Source: Chelydra serpentina (lineage: Eukaryota > Chordata > Testudines > Chelydridae). Taken from it: a DNA stretch of 64,000 nt. A program made the position numbers and the translations under genes. Shown here piece by piece: positions 15,184-25,587 of the stretch. Below the pieces are notes generated by a model. That model saw nothing but the letters and a program-made list of their open reading frames with translations, made no database searches and had not been told where the DNA came from. The stretch spans positions 248,001 to 312,000 of the forward strand of contig JBAIAC010000276.1 in assembly GCA_037349315.1 (NCBI GenBank), in the 5' to 3' direction. The first letter of the stretch is position 1. Each line of letters begins with the position of its first letter.

Positions 15184-15637
15184 GCTCTCTCTGAGAGATG
15201 CTGTGTGCATTACCCCACGTGGCACCCGGTGTCACTGTCGCTCTCTGAGAGAGACGCTGTGTGCATTACCCCACGTGGCCACCCGGTGTCGCTGTTGCTC
15301 TCTGAGAGACGCTGTGTGCATTACCCCACGTGGCACCCGGTGTCACTGTCGCTCTCTGAGAGAGACGCTGTGTGCATTACCCCACGTGGCCACCCGGTGT
15401 CACTGTCGCTCTCTGAGAGAGACGCTGTGTGCATTACCCCACGTGGCACCCGGTGTCACTGTTGCTCTCTGAGAGAGACGCTGTGGGCATTAACCCACGT
15501 GGCACCCGGTGTCACTGTTGCTCTCTGAGAGAGACGCTGTGGGCATTAGCCCACGTGGCCACCTGGTGTCACTGTTGCTCTCTGAGAGAGACGCTGTGTG
15601 CATTACCCCACGTGGCCACCCGGTGTCACTGTCGCTT
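15184..15637 (+). repeat. 57-bp minisatellite, array A (8 units)
   Basis: The unit runs ACGCTGTGTGCATTACC, CCACGTGG, CCACCCGGTGTCACTGT, CGCTCTCTGAGAGAG. Each unit has two perfect palindromes, CCACGTGG (an E-box core) and CTCTCTGAGAGAG. Some units lack one to three bases, so the frame is not kept. The array abuts the right arm of the inverted repeat, and a relic unit sits at the same place on the left arm. Confidence 0.95.
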
Positions 15638-16692
15638 GTTCGTTGGGGGCGGGGCGAGAGCAGAAAGTTGTGGAGGTTGCAGAACAGGGTTTAGTTAATT
15701 TCACGTCACGATCCCCCCAGGCCCTTTCCCTGCAGACACACACCCGACATTCTGCCATGCTGGGGAAACGCGTCATCTCTTTACTCCAGTGGGGACCTGG
15801 CCCCTCCTGCCGGGGCTCAGCCCAGAGACATTTTCCAGCCTCCCCAGTAATACAGTCTGTGAAGGAAACGCTAGAAAGGAGCAGAAGCAAAGGGGCTGGG
15901 CAGGCTCCATAGGGGACACGGGCTCCTCCTGTTCCCTCCTGGGCCCCGGCCAAGCCCTGCTGCTGGCAGAGAACAGCCGCCCCATCGCCACCCCTGAGGC
16001 AGCCACGTCTCGGGGCTCCCCAAACAGCCCCCACTACCCCCGGCCCCCTTCGGGGAGTGACTCGGGGCAGCAATTCCCCACCCGAACGAGGACAGAGGGC
16101 TGCAGATAAACTGGGGGGGGGGAAACATCCCAAATCTGGGGAGAATGTAAATGGCCGTTGGAGACTGATGGAGAAAATGGGGCAAAAGAAGAGACGGGAG
16201 AGTCCGTCATTGTGGGATTTCTGTAGCCACATGTGGTGAGGGGAGAGCAAAGGGGAAGAAGCGGAGAGAGAATTGTGATCAGTGTGTGAGAGGGACGTGG
16301 CACAAGGATGCAAATAGCAACACACACACAGACACTGACACACAATGACACACACACAATGACACACACACACACACTGACACACACACACACACACACT
16401 GACACACACACACAAACACACACACACTGACACTTTCTTCTCCCCCCGGACTTTCCTGGCTCCCAGGGGACGCTCCACCCCCCACGTGTCCCACTGTCCT
16501 TCCCCCGCCCGCAGCTCCGGCTCGTCCCCCCGCCGCCCCCAGCCCCACACAGGGGAACCCCCCGGCCCCAGGCGCTGTCCCCACCCGGGTCCCGGCGGGG
16601 CCGGGGCCGAGCCCGGCTGCAGCTGAGCCCAGCAGCTCCGCGATCGCCCCGGCGGCTCCGGCAAACACGGGACCCCCTAGGGAGCCGCTGCT
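15597..16692 (-). repeat. Inverted-repeat right arm
   Basis: Near-identical reverse-complement of 11,570-12,853, with the CA tract shortened. It keeps the octamer (GATGCAAATAG) and the CpG-rich segment. An AATAAAG that the left arm carries on its minus strand (near 12,595) is AATACAG here. No gene was recognised. Confidence 0.85.
16318..16433. repeat. (CA)n microsatellite
   Basis: Interrupted CA repeat with TGACA steps, counterpart of the left-arm TG tract but about a third of its length. Confidence 0.95.
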
Positions 16693-17540
16693 CTGCCCCG
16701 CTCCCAATGGAGCCCGAGCCCCGCCCCCAGGCGATGCCCCGCCCCCGGGCTGTGCCAGAGCCCCGCCCCTAGGCGCTGCCCCGCCCCCGGCCTGTGCCTG
16801 AGCCCCGCCCCCAGGCGCTGCCCCGCCCCCGGCCTGTGCCTGAGCCCCGCCCCCAGGCGCTGCCCCGCCCCCTGGCTGTGCTAGAGCCCCGCCCCCAGGC
16901 GCTGCCCCGCCCCCGGGCGTTGCCAGAGCCCCGCCCCCAGGCGCTGCCCCGCCCCCAGGCTGTGCCAGAGCGCCGCTGCCCCGCCCCCCGGCTGTGCCAG
17001 AGCCCCGCCCACAGGCGCTGACCCGCCCCCGGGCAGTGCCAGAGCCCCGCCCACAGGCGCTGCCCCGCCCCCGGCCTATGCCTGAGCCCCGCCCCCAGGC
17101 GCTGCCCCACCCCCAGCCTGTGCCTGAGCCCCGCCCCCAGGTGCTGCCCCGCCCCCGGCCTGTGCCTGAGCCCCACCCCCGGCCTGTGCCTGAGCCCCGC
17201 CCCAAGGCGCTGCCCCGCTCCCGGCCTGTGCCAGGGCCCCGCCCCCAGGAGCTGCCCCGCCCCCGGCTCACAATGGAGGCAGAGCCCCGCCCCCAGGAGC
17301 TCCCCCGCCCCCCGGCTGTGCCAGAGCCCCGCCCCCAGGCGCTGCCCCGCCCCGGGCAGTGCCAGAGCCCCGCCCCCAGGCGCTGCCCCGCCCCCGGGCT
17401 GTGCCAGATCGCCGCCCCCAGGAGCTGCCCCGCCCCCGGCTCCCTATGGAGCCAGTGCCCCGCCCCCTGGAGCTGCCCCGCCCCGGCTAACAATGGAGCC
17501 AGAGCCCCGCCCCCAGGAGCTGCCCCGCCCCCAGGAGCTG
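16692..17540. repeat. 42-bp GC-box minisatellite, right arm
   Basis: About 20 units, reverse-complement of the left array, with two CCCCGCCCC boxes per unit. The outer end is not followed by the NRF1/ZNF143 promoter present beside the left array, so the duplication stopped inside or at the end of the array. Confidence 0.9.
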
Positions 17541-17544
17541 CTCC

Positions 17545-18084
17545 GGCTCCTCCCTCCTTCCCAGCCCCCACTGCTCCCAGCTGCTCCCTTCCTGTGTCTG
17601 CAAATCCCCCCGGGGGGGCTGCAGCGCTCACTGGGGCTGTCTCCAGGGGCCGATGTTGCCTCCATCTGTGCTTCACCTGGGGGAGGGGGGAGGAGCTGGG
17701 CCCAGGGTGAGCCAGCAAAGTGCGGGGCAGGGAAAGAAGGGCTGTGGGGAAAGGGGGGTGTTTTACAGGAGGGGGAGGGGTGGATCCCGGGGGCGTCAGG
17801 AGAACTTGGGCAGCAAAGGCTCTGGGACATTGAGGGGACCCCCCTGGTGGCCCCGGTGTTGGCCAGGGTTTGTACAGCACCTCGCACAATGGGGGGGGGT
17901 CCCAATCTCAGTCCTGGGCTGTGGAGAACCTGGGAGCCCCGATCTCTGGCTCCTGATCACAGGTGCTGGGAATGGAGAGAGAGAAGCTCAGCACGGGAAG
18001 GGTTAATCCAGCGCTGGGTGCTGGCCCCGCTGGGCAGCGCTGCTGCTCTTAGGAGCGGCTCTTAGACCCCCAGAGCGATCCCAG
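17545..18084. other. Start of the Glu-Ser duplicated block
   Basis: 17,855-17,900 contains an interspersed-repeat tail (TTTGTACAGCACCTCGCACA). From about 17,900 the sequence matches 57,130-57,345 in reverse, marking the outer end of the inverted Glu-Ser block. No gene was recognised between the minisatellite and the tRNA. Confidence 0.5.
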
Positions 18085-18156
18085 TCCCATGTGGTCTAGT
18101 GGGCAGGAGTCCTGGTTTTCACCCTCGTGGCCTAGGCTCAATTCCCAGGGTGGGAA
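18085..18156 (+). tRNA. tRNA-Glu-TTC, degenerate
   Basis: 72 nt, anticodon loop TTTTCAC (anticodon TTC). It matches the Glu gene at 57.06 kb but is decayed: the D loop reads TGGGCAGG, the last acceptor pair is G-G and the T stem is altered (CTAGG). TTTT follows 11 bases downstream. It is the decayed sister of the intact Glu copy in the inverted block. Confidence 0.8.
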
Positions 18157-18159
18157 TAG

Positions 18160-18743
18160 TGCTGAGCTTTTGCTCAGGGGGAGGCAGGAAATGAAAGGAA
18201 GGTGGCAGGATCCTGCCAGCAGGGGAGATGGACAGTGCTGGGAGGGGCTCCCAGAAGTGGGGGTGGGGGGCAGAGGTCTGGGGGGAGATCAGGGAAGGAT
18301 CCCAGCAGTGTGGGAAGTGGGCAGCATGGAGAGCACAGGCCTGGCACGGGGACTGGGGAGAGCGAACGTGTCCCTCTAAACTCACCCACCGCAGACTAGG
18401 CAGGCTGGGAAGAAGGACGTATTCGTTGGTTAATGTCAATCTCTGTGTAAACACACAAACCAATGGCAACATATTTCCATCGATTATAATCAAACTGACA
18501 GATGGGCAAAGTAAGAAACATGCTGCGTGAGAACATCTCCTATTCTCATCCTAGGGGGTTCCCTGCTGCCTTCGGCACCACCGTGTGAGTGTTTCAATTC
18601 CCTCCTCGTTTTCACACAGAGACACAAGTTCCTTTGCACGGATACATGGACAGCAAAATCTTCCTGTGTCTCTTGTCTGAGCCAGGGCATTCGATTCCTT
18701 ACAAACCTTCTCTCCTGCAGTGACAATGGTCAGACAGAGGGGA
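18160..18743 (+). repeat. Inverted segmental duplication, arm 1 (Glu-Ser block)
   Basis: Pairs in reverse with about 56,570-57,057 (shared landmarks: TGGGAGCC/GGCTCCCA region, GCCAGGCCTGTGCTCTCC in reverse, and AACATCTCCTATTCTCATCC). Each arm joins a Glu tRNA to a Ser tRNA in the same order. Arm 1 carries the 125-bp MITE-like copy; arm 2 has a local deletion instead. No gene is seen. Confidence 0.75.
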
Positions 18744-18868
18744 GTAGGGTGACCAGACAGCAAATGTGAAAAATCAGGACGGGGGTGGGGGGTAATAGGA
18801 GCCTATATAACAAAAAGACCCAAAAATCGGGACTGTCCCTATAAAATCGGGACATCTGGTCACCCTAG
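18744..18868 (-). mobile_element. 125-bp TIR element, copy 2
   Basis: TAGGGTGACCAGACAGCAAA at one end and TCTGGTCACCCTAG at the other, in the opposite orientation to copy 1. It lies within the Ser block between the 'cagacagagggg' and 'gggacgtggcca' landmarks, which are joined directly in the paralogous block at 22,265-22,280. Confidence 0.8.
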
Positions 18869-19324
18869 AAGGGACGTGGCCACCTTTCCCCCGGCAGTGA
18901 GATATTCCATCTCCTCGTTCTTCATGCTGCTGTTGTTATTCCATGAATCATCAAAGATGGAATAAAAAGCTGAGTTTACTCCAGGGTGAGGAAAGAAAGG
19001 AGCCACCAACTCCCCAAAAATCTCAGTGCTCCAAAGAAAACCTGCCCCTGCTATCGGCATCACTGATGTGCTGGGGATATGACGGGAAAGGGACTGTCTG
19101 AATTGTCTAGGCAGGGAATAAACCATCTACAGCAACGTCATTAACCACAAACACACTGTCATCATTCTCCAGCCAGCAGGGAAATGAGCAGGAATTCTTG
19201 CTGTTCAGCCATGAACACACTTACACAATGGCACGGCAGTGAGTGTGTTGTGGAAGCTGGTCTGAGGAAACGATCACTCAGTGAGAATAGAACTAGAGTG
19301 TAGTGAGAAAACTGCACAAAGCAA
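18869..19324 (+). repeat. tRNA-Ser upstream block, copy at 19 kb
   Basis: Homologous to 22,275-22,560 plus 22,750-22,944 and, in reverse, to 56,190-56,560 and about 800-1,050. At 19,139-19,150 the ATTAACCACAA site is uninterrupted, whereas the 22.5 kb copy carries a 192-bp insertion there. Confidence 0.75.
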
Positions 19325-19406
19325 GTAGTTGTGGCCGAGTGGTGAAGGCGATGGACTAGAAATCCATTGGGGTTTCCCTGCACAGGTTCGAATCCTGTCA
19401 ACTACG
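19325..19406 (+). tRNA. tRNA-Ser-AGA
   Basis: 82 nt, class II. Acceptor GTAGTTG/CAACTAC is fully paired, A box GTGGCCGAGTGG, anticodon loop CTAGAAA, B box GGTTCGAATCC with its CpG intact. One D-loop change (GGTGAAGG for GGTTAAGG). No T-run terminator within 30 bases. It is the best preserved of the Ser-AGA copies here and is plausibly functional. Confidence 0.9.
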
Positions 19407-19484
19407 GAGGAACTTGTGGTTCTTTAGTTTCAGTCCCTGAGTATCCTTGGTGTCCAGGGGAGCTGGGTCTTGTCTCACTCTCAG

Positions 19485-19625
19485 GCTGTGTCCACACTAC
19501 AGAGTTATGCTGCTTTAGTTGAAGGGTTTCAATTAAACACTCTGCTCCTTGTGTCACCAGAGCGCATCCACTCTAGCAACTCTTGTGTCGCCCCAAAGAG
19601 CAGTGCATTGTGGGTAGCTATCACA
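19485..19625 (+). mobile_element. Transposon-like repeat downstream of tRNA-Ser
   Basis: Starts CAGGCTGTGTCCACACTAC and runs to the GTGCATTGTGGGTAGCTATC phrase; truncated relative to the copy at 23.1 kb. Same family as 165-625 in reverse orientation. Confidence 0.5.
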
Positions 19626-19629
19626 TACC

Positions 19630-20400
19630 CAGCCCCATGCCCTGACTCCTGCACCCCCCTCACACTCCTCATCTCCCAGTCCTGACTCCTGCACCCCCAC
19701 ACATAACCAGCCCCCCACATCCCATGTTCTGACTCATGCACCCCCCTCACACACCCCACCCCACCAGACAGGATCTCCTGCACACACACCCCACATCCCA
19801 ACTTGCCCCCCTCGCACCAAATGGGAGCTGCTGTCAGGTGAGCGCTCAACACCCCAACCCCGTGCCCCAACCCTGAGTCCCCTCCCTCACCCTGGCTCCT
19901 GGCCAGACCCTGCACCCCAACCCCCAGCCTGCTCCTGCCCCCTAACTCCCTCCCAGACCCTGCACCCCCAGCCCTGTGCTCAGTGCACCCCCACCCTCAG
20001 CTCAGTGCAGAGAGAGACGCAGAGAATGGGCTAGAACCAGGGAGAAGGTAGGTACCCGCTCTATGTGGGCAGGGGTGGGGTGGGATCCTGTTTATCCCCC
20101 CCCAGCCCTTCTGCGCTTGCAGTTTACTCCCGGCCCCTCCCTTGCTCCAGGGACCAACCCTAGCTCCAGCCCCGATGTGCTATTGACCCGGCCCCTGCCT
20201 TGCTCCAGTCAGCAGGGACTAATCCTCCCACCATGCCCCACTGTGCTCATCTGGCCCCTGGCCCCTGCCTCGCTCCAGCTGGGGACCAATCCTTCCCCCC
20301 CAATGCCCCACAGTGCTCTTGCCCCTGGCCCCTTCATTCCACAGGGTGGGCCCAAAAATATGTTTGGCGCCGGGCCCACAAAAATGTAATCCAGCCCTGG
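19630..20400. repeat. C-rich degenerate tandem repeats
   Basis: Two stretches of imperfect repetition: 'ctgactcctgcacccccct' phrases at 19.64-19.95 kb, and units of about 70 bp around 'cttgctccagggaccaa' at 20.12-20.34 kb. No gene is seen. Confidence 0.55.
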
Positions 20401-20672
20401 ATACCAGACTGTGACGGGGATTGCATTGTCCTTTATTTGTATTTCCAATGGCATTTCTGTGTGTGAGTTTGTTTTTCTTTGTCGAGCGGTGTTTTCTCCT
20501 GGATCTGAGATTTAACTAGAAAAAGAAGAAGGCCTCTGGGCGCCAGATGGAGGAGAAGGCTGGGGCTAGGGATGCTAAGGGAGCCAGAGTAGCAAATTTT
20601 CTGTATTGTTTCCTGCCCTCTTTTTCTTGACTAGTTTCTCTTCTGCACCAAACTTGCAGTTTCTTTATGTGA

Positions 20673-20745
20673 GCCTGGCTAGCTCAGTTGGTAGAGCATC
20701 AGACTTTTAATCTGAGGGTCCAGGGTTCATGTCCCTGGTCAGGTG
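20673..20745 (+). tRNA. tRNA-Lys-TTT
   Basis: 73 nt, anticodon loop CTTTTAA, intact anticodon stem TCAGA/TCTGA and A box TAGCTCAGTTGG. The T loop reads TTCATGT, so the nearly invariant A58 is T, which would break the T54-A58 pair. The acceptor stem has G-T pairs. TTTT appears about 30 bases downstream. Identity is clear, function doubtful. Confidence 0.85.
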
Positions 20746-21042
20746 TAAGGAGGATCAGTACCTACTATCATCAAATTTCTTTTCTTTTCAGGACCTGGGC
20801 TTTCCTAGGAAGGGCCATTTTCTGCCTGGGACTGAAGGGGCAACTTTCTCCCATGCCCACTGGCCTCACAGTCTGGAGGAAGAAAGGCTTCTGGGTCTAC
20901 AGGAAACCGCTGTGTGCCGACTTGTTGAGCAAATGCAGGGCTGGCCAGAGAAGCCATAGAAGCCTTGAGCAAGGGAGGCAAAAAATTGTCCACCCGGGCT
21001 CTTCTACACCGGAAATCAGACGAACACAAGATTACCATCCTT

Positions 21043-21114
21043 GGTCCCATGGTGTAAGGGCCAACATTCAGGGCTTTGAATCCTGCAATCCGAGTTCAAG
21101 TCTTGGTGGGACCT
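21043..21114 (+). tRNA. tRNA-Gln-TTG
   Basis: 72 nt, acceptor GGTCCCA/TGGGACC perfectly paired, A box TGGTGTAAGGG, anticodon loop CTTTGAA (TTG), T arm CCGAGTTCAAGTCTTGG. TTTT follows 12 bases downstream. The D loop is divergent (GGGCCAACA). Plausibly functional. Confidence 0.85.
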
Positions 21115-21319
21115 TGGGGCAGCTCTTTTGCCACCTAACACTCCTGGGTGTTCCAAGGCTTCGTCTTGCTCTCTCCAGTGACGTGGGAGCCTGTCTTTTG
21201 CCCGCTAGCTGTTGTGACTTGCGCGTCAGAGGGGACGTTGGATCCAGAAGGCTGGTCCTGCCTGGAGTCCTGTAGGTAGGGGTGCGAGCTCCATTTCCTC
21301 TGAGTCCTGAAGCTGGGCT

Positions 21320-22020
21320 GCAGCCTGGCCTAGGAGGCAGCCCGATGGGTTGACCTACTGCCCAACCTTCTGCTGATGAACCTTAGCCCCCACCCGGGCA
21401 GGGTTTGATGCATCACTTAAATGCCAGGACGCTGAGGAATTTCAGCTCCCTTTGTCCAGAGGGAACCTTCACCCCACTCCCAGCCTGATTCTTGTCCATG
21501 GGATCACTGTAGGGGGTTGGGTGCCTCTTTGTCTTCTCTCTCTCTAGGACAGGCCAGGGGACTATAACTGGGGCATCTGAGCAGCCAGGACCTTCTGTGG
21601 AGCTGCCATTTCCCTTCCCCTTCTACGGTCTCATCTGTCATTGACTCCAGCCTTTTTTCTATCCATCCTCAGCTCATCCCAAGCCATCTTCACTCGCCTC
21701 GAAAAGACAGTGTCCCCTGGGGGGTGTAAATCACTGACCTCTCTCCTCTCTGAGCACTGACTGCCCCTCCGTTTCCTGGCCTCTCAGTCTGTGCAGATGG
21801 GACCTTCCCCTCCCGTACCTTCTCCTTCCTCATCCGCCATTGTCCCAAGCAGCACAGCGGGTGGGAATCTTAAAAGTACCCTGGTGACTTAGAAGCATAA
21901 ACCTCCACAGATCTTCCCTGCAATTGGCACTTGCCCCTCACTGAGCAGGACTGAAACTCACGCAGGGAGACTGCTGGGGAGCCTCCCCTCTGGGTGTGAG
22001 CAAAGCAGCAGGGTGAAAAG
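21320..22020. other. No gene recognised
   Basis: Mostly unique-looking sequence without a tRNA, exon or clear repeat end. A Ser-block fragment resumes only after about 22,190. Confidence 0.4.
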
Positions 22021-22026
22021 AGAACT

Positions 22027-22080
22027 TGGAGATGCTGGGGATTGAACCTTGCTTTAAATAAAATATGTCTAAGTCCCAAG
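22027..22080 (-). pseudogene. tRNA-Ala-like 3' half
   Basis: On the minus strand the sequence ends GGTTCAATCCCCAGCATCTC then CA, the T arm and 3' acceptor strand typical of vertebrate tRNA-Ala. No A box or matching 5' acceptor was found, so this is a 3' fragment or part of a tRNA-derived element. Confidence 0.5.
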
Positions 22081-22189
22081 TTTCCAAAATAGTTCTGTAG
22101 GTCTTATTTTTGATCTCAAAAGGTAACATCCTCATCATCTCCCCCAAACAATCTCCCCCAAATAATTTCCTTTGCACAGATCCATGAAC

Positions 22190-22557
22190 AGTAAAATCTT
22201 CCTGTGTCTCTTGTCTGAGCCAGGGCATTCAATTCCATTCAAACCTTCTCTCCTGCAATGGTCAGACAGAGGGGACATGGCCACCTTCAGCCCTGACAGT
22301 GAGATATTCGATCTCCTCTTTCTTCATGCTGCTGTTGTTATTCCATGAATCATCAGGGATGGAATAAAAAGCTGAGTTTACTCCAGGGTGGGGAAAGAAA
22401 GGAGCCACCAACCCCCTGGCAAAGCTCCGTGCCCCAGAGAAAACCTGCCCCCTGCTATTGCAATCACTGATGTACTGGGGATATGACGGGAAAGGGACTG
22501 TCTGAATTATCAAGGCAGGAAATGGACAACAATCTACTGCAGTGTCATTAACCACAA
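22190..22557 (+). repeat. tRNA-Ser upstream block, copy at 22 kb
   Basis: Direct copy of about 18,640-19,140 without the 125-bp MITE-like element. It reads through to the ATTAACCACAA target site of the inverted-dimer insertion. Confidence 0.7.
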
Positions 22558-22749
22558 AGAAGCGACAAAGGGTCCTGTGGCACCTTATAGACTAACAGAC
22601 GTATTGAAGCATAAGCTTTGTGGGTGAATCCCCACTTCTTTGGAACCCATGAAAGCTTATGCTTCAATACGTCTGTTAGTCTATAAGGTGCCACAGGACC
22701 CTTTGTCGCTTCTACAGACCCAGACTAACACGGCTCCCCCTCTGATACC
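22558..22749. mobile_element. Inverted-dimer retroelement insertion with 11-bp target duplication
   Basis: A 192-bp insertion flanked by ATTAACCACAA at 22,547-22,557 and 22,750-22,760. It is built of two opposed copies of the repeat containing GACAAAGGGTCCTGTGGCAC and TATAGACTAACAGACGTATT, forming arms of about 65-75 bp around a short centre. One outer end continues into the 'gaccagactaacacggct'-type tail of the family. A single copy of the family is at 35,980-36,108. The family may be Penelope-like (inference). Confidence 0.8.
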
Positions 22750-22944
22750 ATTAACCACAAACACACTCTCATCATTCTCCAGCCAGCAGGGAAATGAGCA
22801 GGAATTCTTGCTGTTCAGCCATGGACACACTTACACAAGGGCACGGCAGTGAGTGTGTTGTGGAAGCTGGTCTGAGGAAACAATTGGAAACGATCACTCG
22901 GTGAGAACAGAACTAGAGTGTAGTGAGAAAATTCCATAATGCAA

Positions 22945-23026
22945 GTACTTGTGGCCGAGTGGTTAAGGCGATGGACTAGAAATCCATTGGGGTTTCCCTG
23001 CACAGGTTTGAATCCTGTCAACTACG
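22945..23026 (+). tRNA. tRNA-Ser-AGA, mildly decayed
   Basis: 82 nt. Relative to the 19.3 kb copy it has the canonical D loop (GGTTAAGG), but the acceptor stem GTACTTG/CAACTAC has a C-C mismatch and the T loop is TTTGAAT, which loses C56. No close terminator. Confidence 0.85.
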
Positions 23027-23094
23027 GAGGAACTTGTGGTTCTTTAGTTTCAGTCCCTGAGCATCCTTGGTGTCAAGGGGAGCTCGGTCTTGTC

Positions 23095-23310
23095 TCACTG
23101 TGTGTCCACACTACAGAGTTACGCTGCTTTAGTTGAAGTGTTTCAATTAAACACTCTGTTCCTTGTGTCACCAGAGCGTATCCACTCTAGCAACTCTTGG
23201 GTCGCCCCAAAGAGCAGTGCATTGTGGGTAGCTATCGCCACTGTGCCACTGGCCGCAGGGGGCTTTGGGAGGGGTTTGCAATGGCTCATGGGCCGGTGCA
23301 GCATCACATG
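23095..23310 (+). mobile_element. Transposon-like repeat downstream of tRNA-Ser
   Basis: Same element as at 19,485, longer at its far end (continues through GCATCACATGATGCAGG). It leads into the long direct duplication shared with 32.7 kb. Confidence 0.5.
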
Positions 23311-23639
23311 ATGCAGGTTTCTCTGTCCCATTGTTCCATGGGCAGCCTACTAGATTGCCAGCTGCTTCTCCACTGAAGTGTGTGTGGCAGGGCAGAGAGT
23401 GACACTATGCAAAACAGATAAGTGTGGAGCAATGACACAGCACAAAACCACACAATAGAAGCGTGTACAGAGATAGGGCAGGGAGGGACCCCGAGAGTCA
23501 GGACCAAGTATCCCTAGGTCATCCCCGACAGGTATTTGCATAACCCCTTCTTCAAATCCTCCAATGAAGGAGATTCTGCAACTTCCCATGGAGGCCACTG
23601 CCGTGCAATCGACAATGCTTGGCTTGTGATTAAGGGCCA

Positions 23640-23910
23640 GGCTGTGACTCAGAAAATGTTGATTCAGTTCCAAGTTTGGCCCCATTATTCTCTGTGCAAA
23701 CACGGACAAATGACATTGCATCTTTGGGCCTCAGTTTCCCCAGCTGTAAAATGGGAACCACCCTCCCACACTTCATCTATTTTGCCTGTGAGCTCTTGGC
23801 ATCAAGGACTCTCTCTCTCACTATGAGTTGTACAACACCTGGCAGAATCAGGGCCCCCATCCTTGGTCGGGGTTTCCGCAGTGCCTGGCACAATTGGGGC
23901 ACCCACTCTT
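23640..23910 (+). mobile_element. Old MIR/L2-like fragment
   Basis: Contains CCTCAGTTTCCCC followed by TGTAAAATGGGAACCA, the phrase typical of MIR and L2 3' regions, and a downstream CAGTGCCTGGCACAATTGGG tail. Its paralogue is at 33,045-33,305. Confidence 0.5.
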
Positions 23911-24216
23911 GGATGGGGTATCTGCAGGGGGATTAAAGGGCAGGGCTAACCATCACGCTTCATGTCTCAAACTGCTCTGTGGCTGGGGGCTCAGGAGGGA
24001 CTGTTCCCACGTAACAACGTATGGAAAGGGTCATTGTGCAATCAGTGGGGAAGGGATTAGAGTTTCCTTTACTATTTCCGGCATTGGCCACTCCCACAGA
24101 CAGGATGTCTGCTGGGGGAGGAGAAATACAAGGCTTAATGGGACCGTGGATCTGATCAGATGAGGCCGGGGGGAGGGAGGGATTTAACCACCCCCAGCCC
24201 ATAACCTCCAATATGC

Positions 24217-24770
24217 AGAATCATAGAACCATAGGACTGTAAGGGACCTTGAGAGGTCATCCAGTCCAGCTCCCTGCACTCATAAGTATAATCTAGACCA
24301 TCCCTGACAGGTGTTTGTCGAACCTGCTCTTAAAAACCTCCCCTGACAGAGATTCCACAACCTCCCTGGGGAATTCACTCCAGTGCTTAACAGCCCTGAC
24401 AGACCGGGAGTTTTTCCTGATGTCCATCCTAAACCACCCTTGCTGCAATTTAAGCCCTTGGTTCTTGTCCTATCCTCAGATGAAGAATAATGTGTCCCCT
24501 CCCTCCTTGTAACAACCTTTTCTGTACTTGAAAACTGTGATCACGTCCCCTCTCGGTCATCTCTTCTCCAGACTAAACACACCCAATTGTTTTCAATCTT
24601 CCCTCACAGCTCACGTTTTCTAGACCCTTAATCATTTTTGTTGCTCTTCTCTGGACTTTCTCTTATTTGTCCCTATCTTTCCTGAAATGTGGTGCCCAGG
24701 ATTGGACATAACACTCCAGCTGAGGCCTAATCAGTGTGGACTCCCTCCAGAAACAAAGGACTGTGCTTAA
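24217..24770 (-). mobile_element. CR1 LINE 3' fragment
   Basis: Starts (antisense) at AGAATCATAGAACCATAGG, the reversed CR1 tail, and continues through antisense of the RT C-terminal tail. Phrases such as TCATTTTTGTTGCTCTTCTC mark the VQRRATKMI region. Its paralogue at 33.62 kb was duplicated with the block. Confidence 0.85.
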
Positions 24771-24811
24771 AAAACCCAGGGAACACCTCAAAACCTCAGG
24801 AAACTGCAATA

Positions 24812-25344
24812 TCTAAAATTTGATGGCTGCGTTTAATGATTTAAAAAAAGAAAAGGATGCAAATAGGAGCAATTTGAGATCCACTCTCACAAATGAGAGG
24901 AAATGCTGGGTAGGCAGGTGGCAAGTAGCCCCAGCACCCGGAGTGCCGGGTGGGTGCATGGTGCAGCCCCCAGTGGCTCCAGCGCCCAGGGCACCGGCCC
25001 CCACACCCTGAGTGCTCAGAGCACCAGAGGCCTGGCCCCCAGAGTTCAGAGCACTCTGTGTCGCGAGTACCAGCCCCTACCAGCCCCATGGAGTCATGGG
25101 CTGCAGGCCGCCCCCCTTAGCCCCTTTGGTATGACCCAGTATGGCCATTCTCCTGTTCTTACAAAGTGTGTGAGGGGCATTGAGGATCCAGATGGGGATG
25201 GCAGGAGAGGGAGCTGGGTGCGGGGGGGAGTCTTGGAGAATTTGAGCTGCAATAGCTGAACCAGGGACAACGGGGTGGGGTGGCAAATGGCGGCAGGACT
25301 CTTGCTGCCGGGGTCTAGCTGCCCAAATTCCTCCCCGTGCCGCT
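24812..25344. other. Segment unique to copy A
   Basis: This stretch is missing at the corresponding point of copy B (34,213), where the flanks AACTGCAATA and CTGGGCCCCAGTCGCC are joined. It is either an insertion in A or a deletion in B. The left part reads TTAAAAAAAGAAAAGG; no element ends or gene were recognised. Confidence 0.6.
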
Positions 25345-25546
25345 GGGCCCCAGTCGCCTTCAGCCACCAGGAAACCCAGGAACGAAGGCAGGAATGGGGC
25401 GAGGGAGCAAGTCAAGCTGAGCAAGGCAGGAAAAATAATTCATCTTCCCTCCATGGGCCGCTCGCAATGACGTCCTTTTTGTGTGCCATGGCTGACAAAC
25501 ACATCCCGGACAGAGAAGCAGCAGGCCAGAAAAGTGTCCTGTAGGT

Positions 25547-25553
25547 GCCGAAG

Positions 25554-25587
<34 letters not shown>

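Larger units (their letters stand above)
20590..21320 (+). repeat. tRNA-Lys block, copy 1
   Basis: The flanks of the Lys gene (for example 'ctgccctctttttcttgact' before it and 'gacctgggctttcctaggaa' after it) recur in reverse around the Lys genes at 53.84 and 58.95 kb. The part after 21,150 matches 58,640-58,830 in reverse. Confidence 0.7.
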
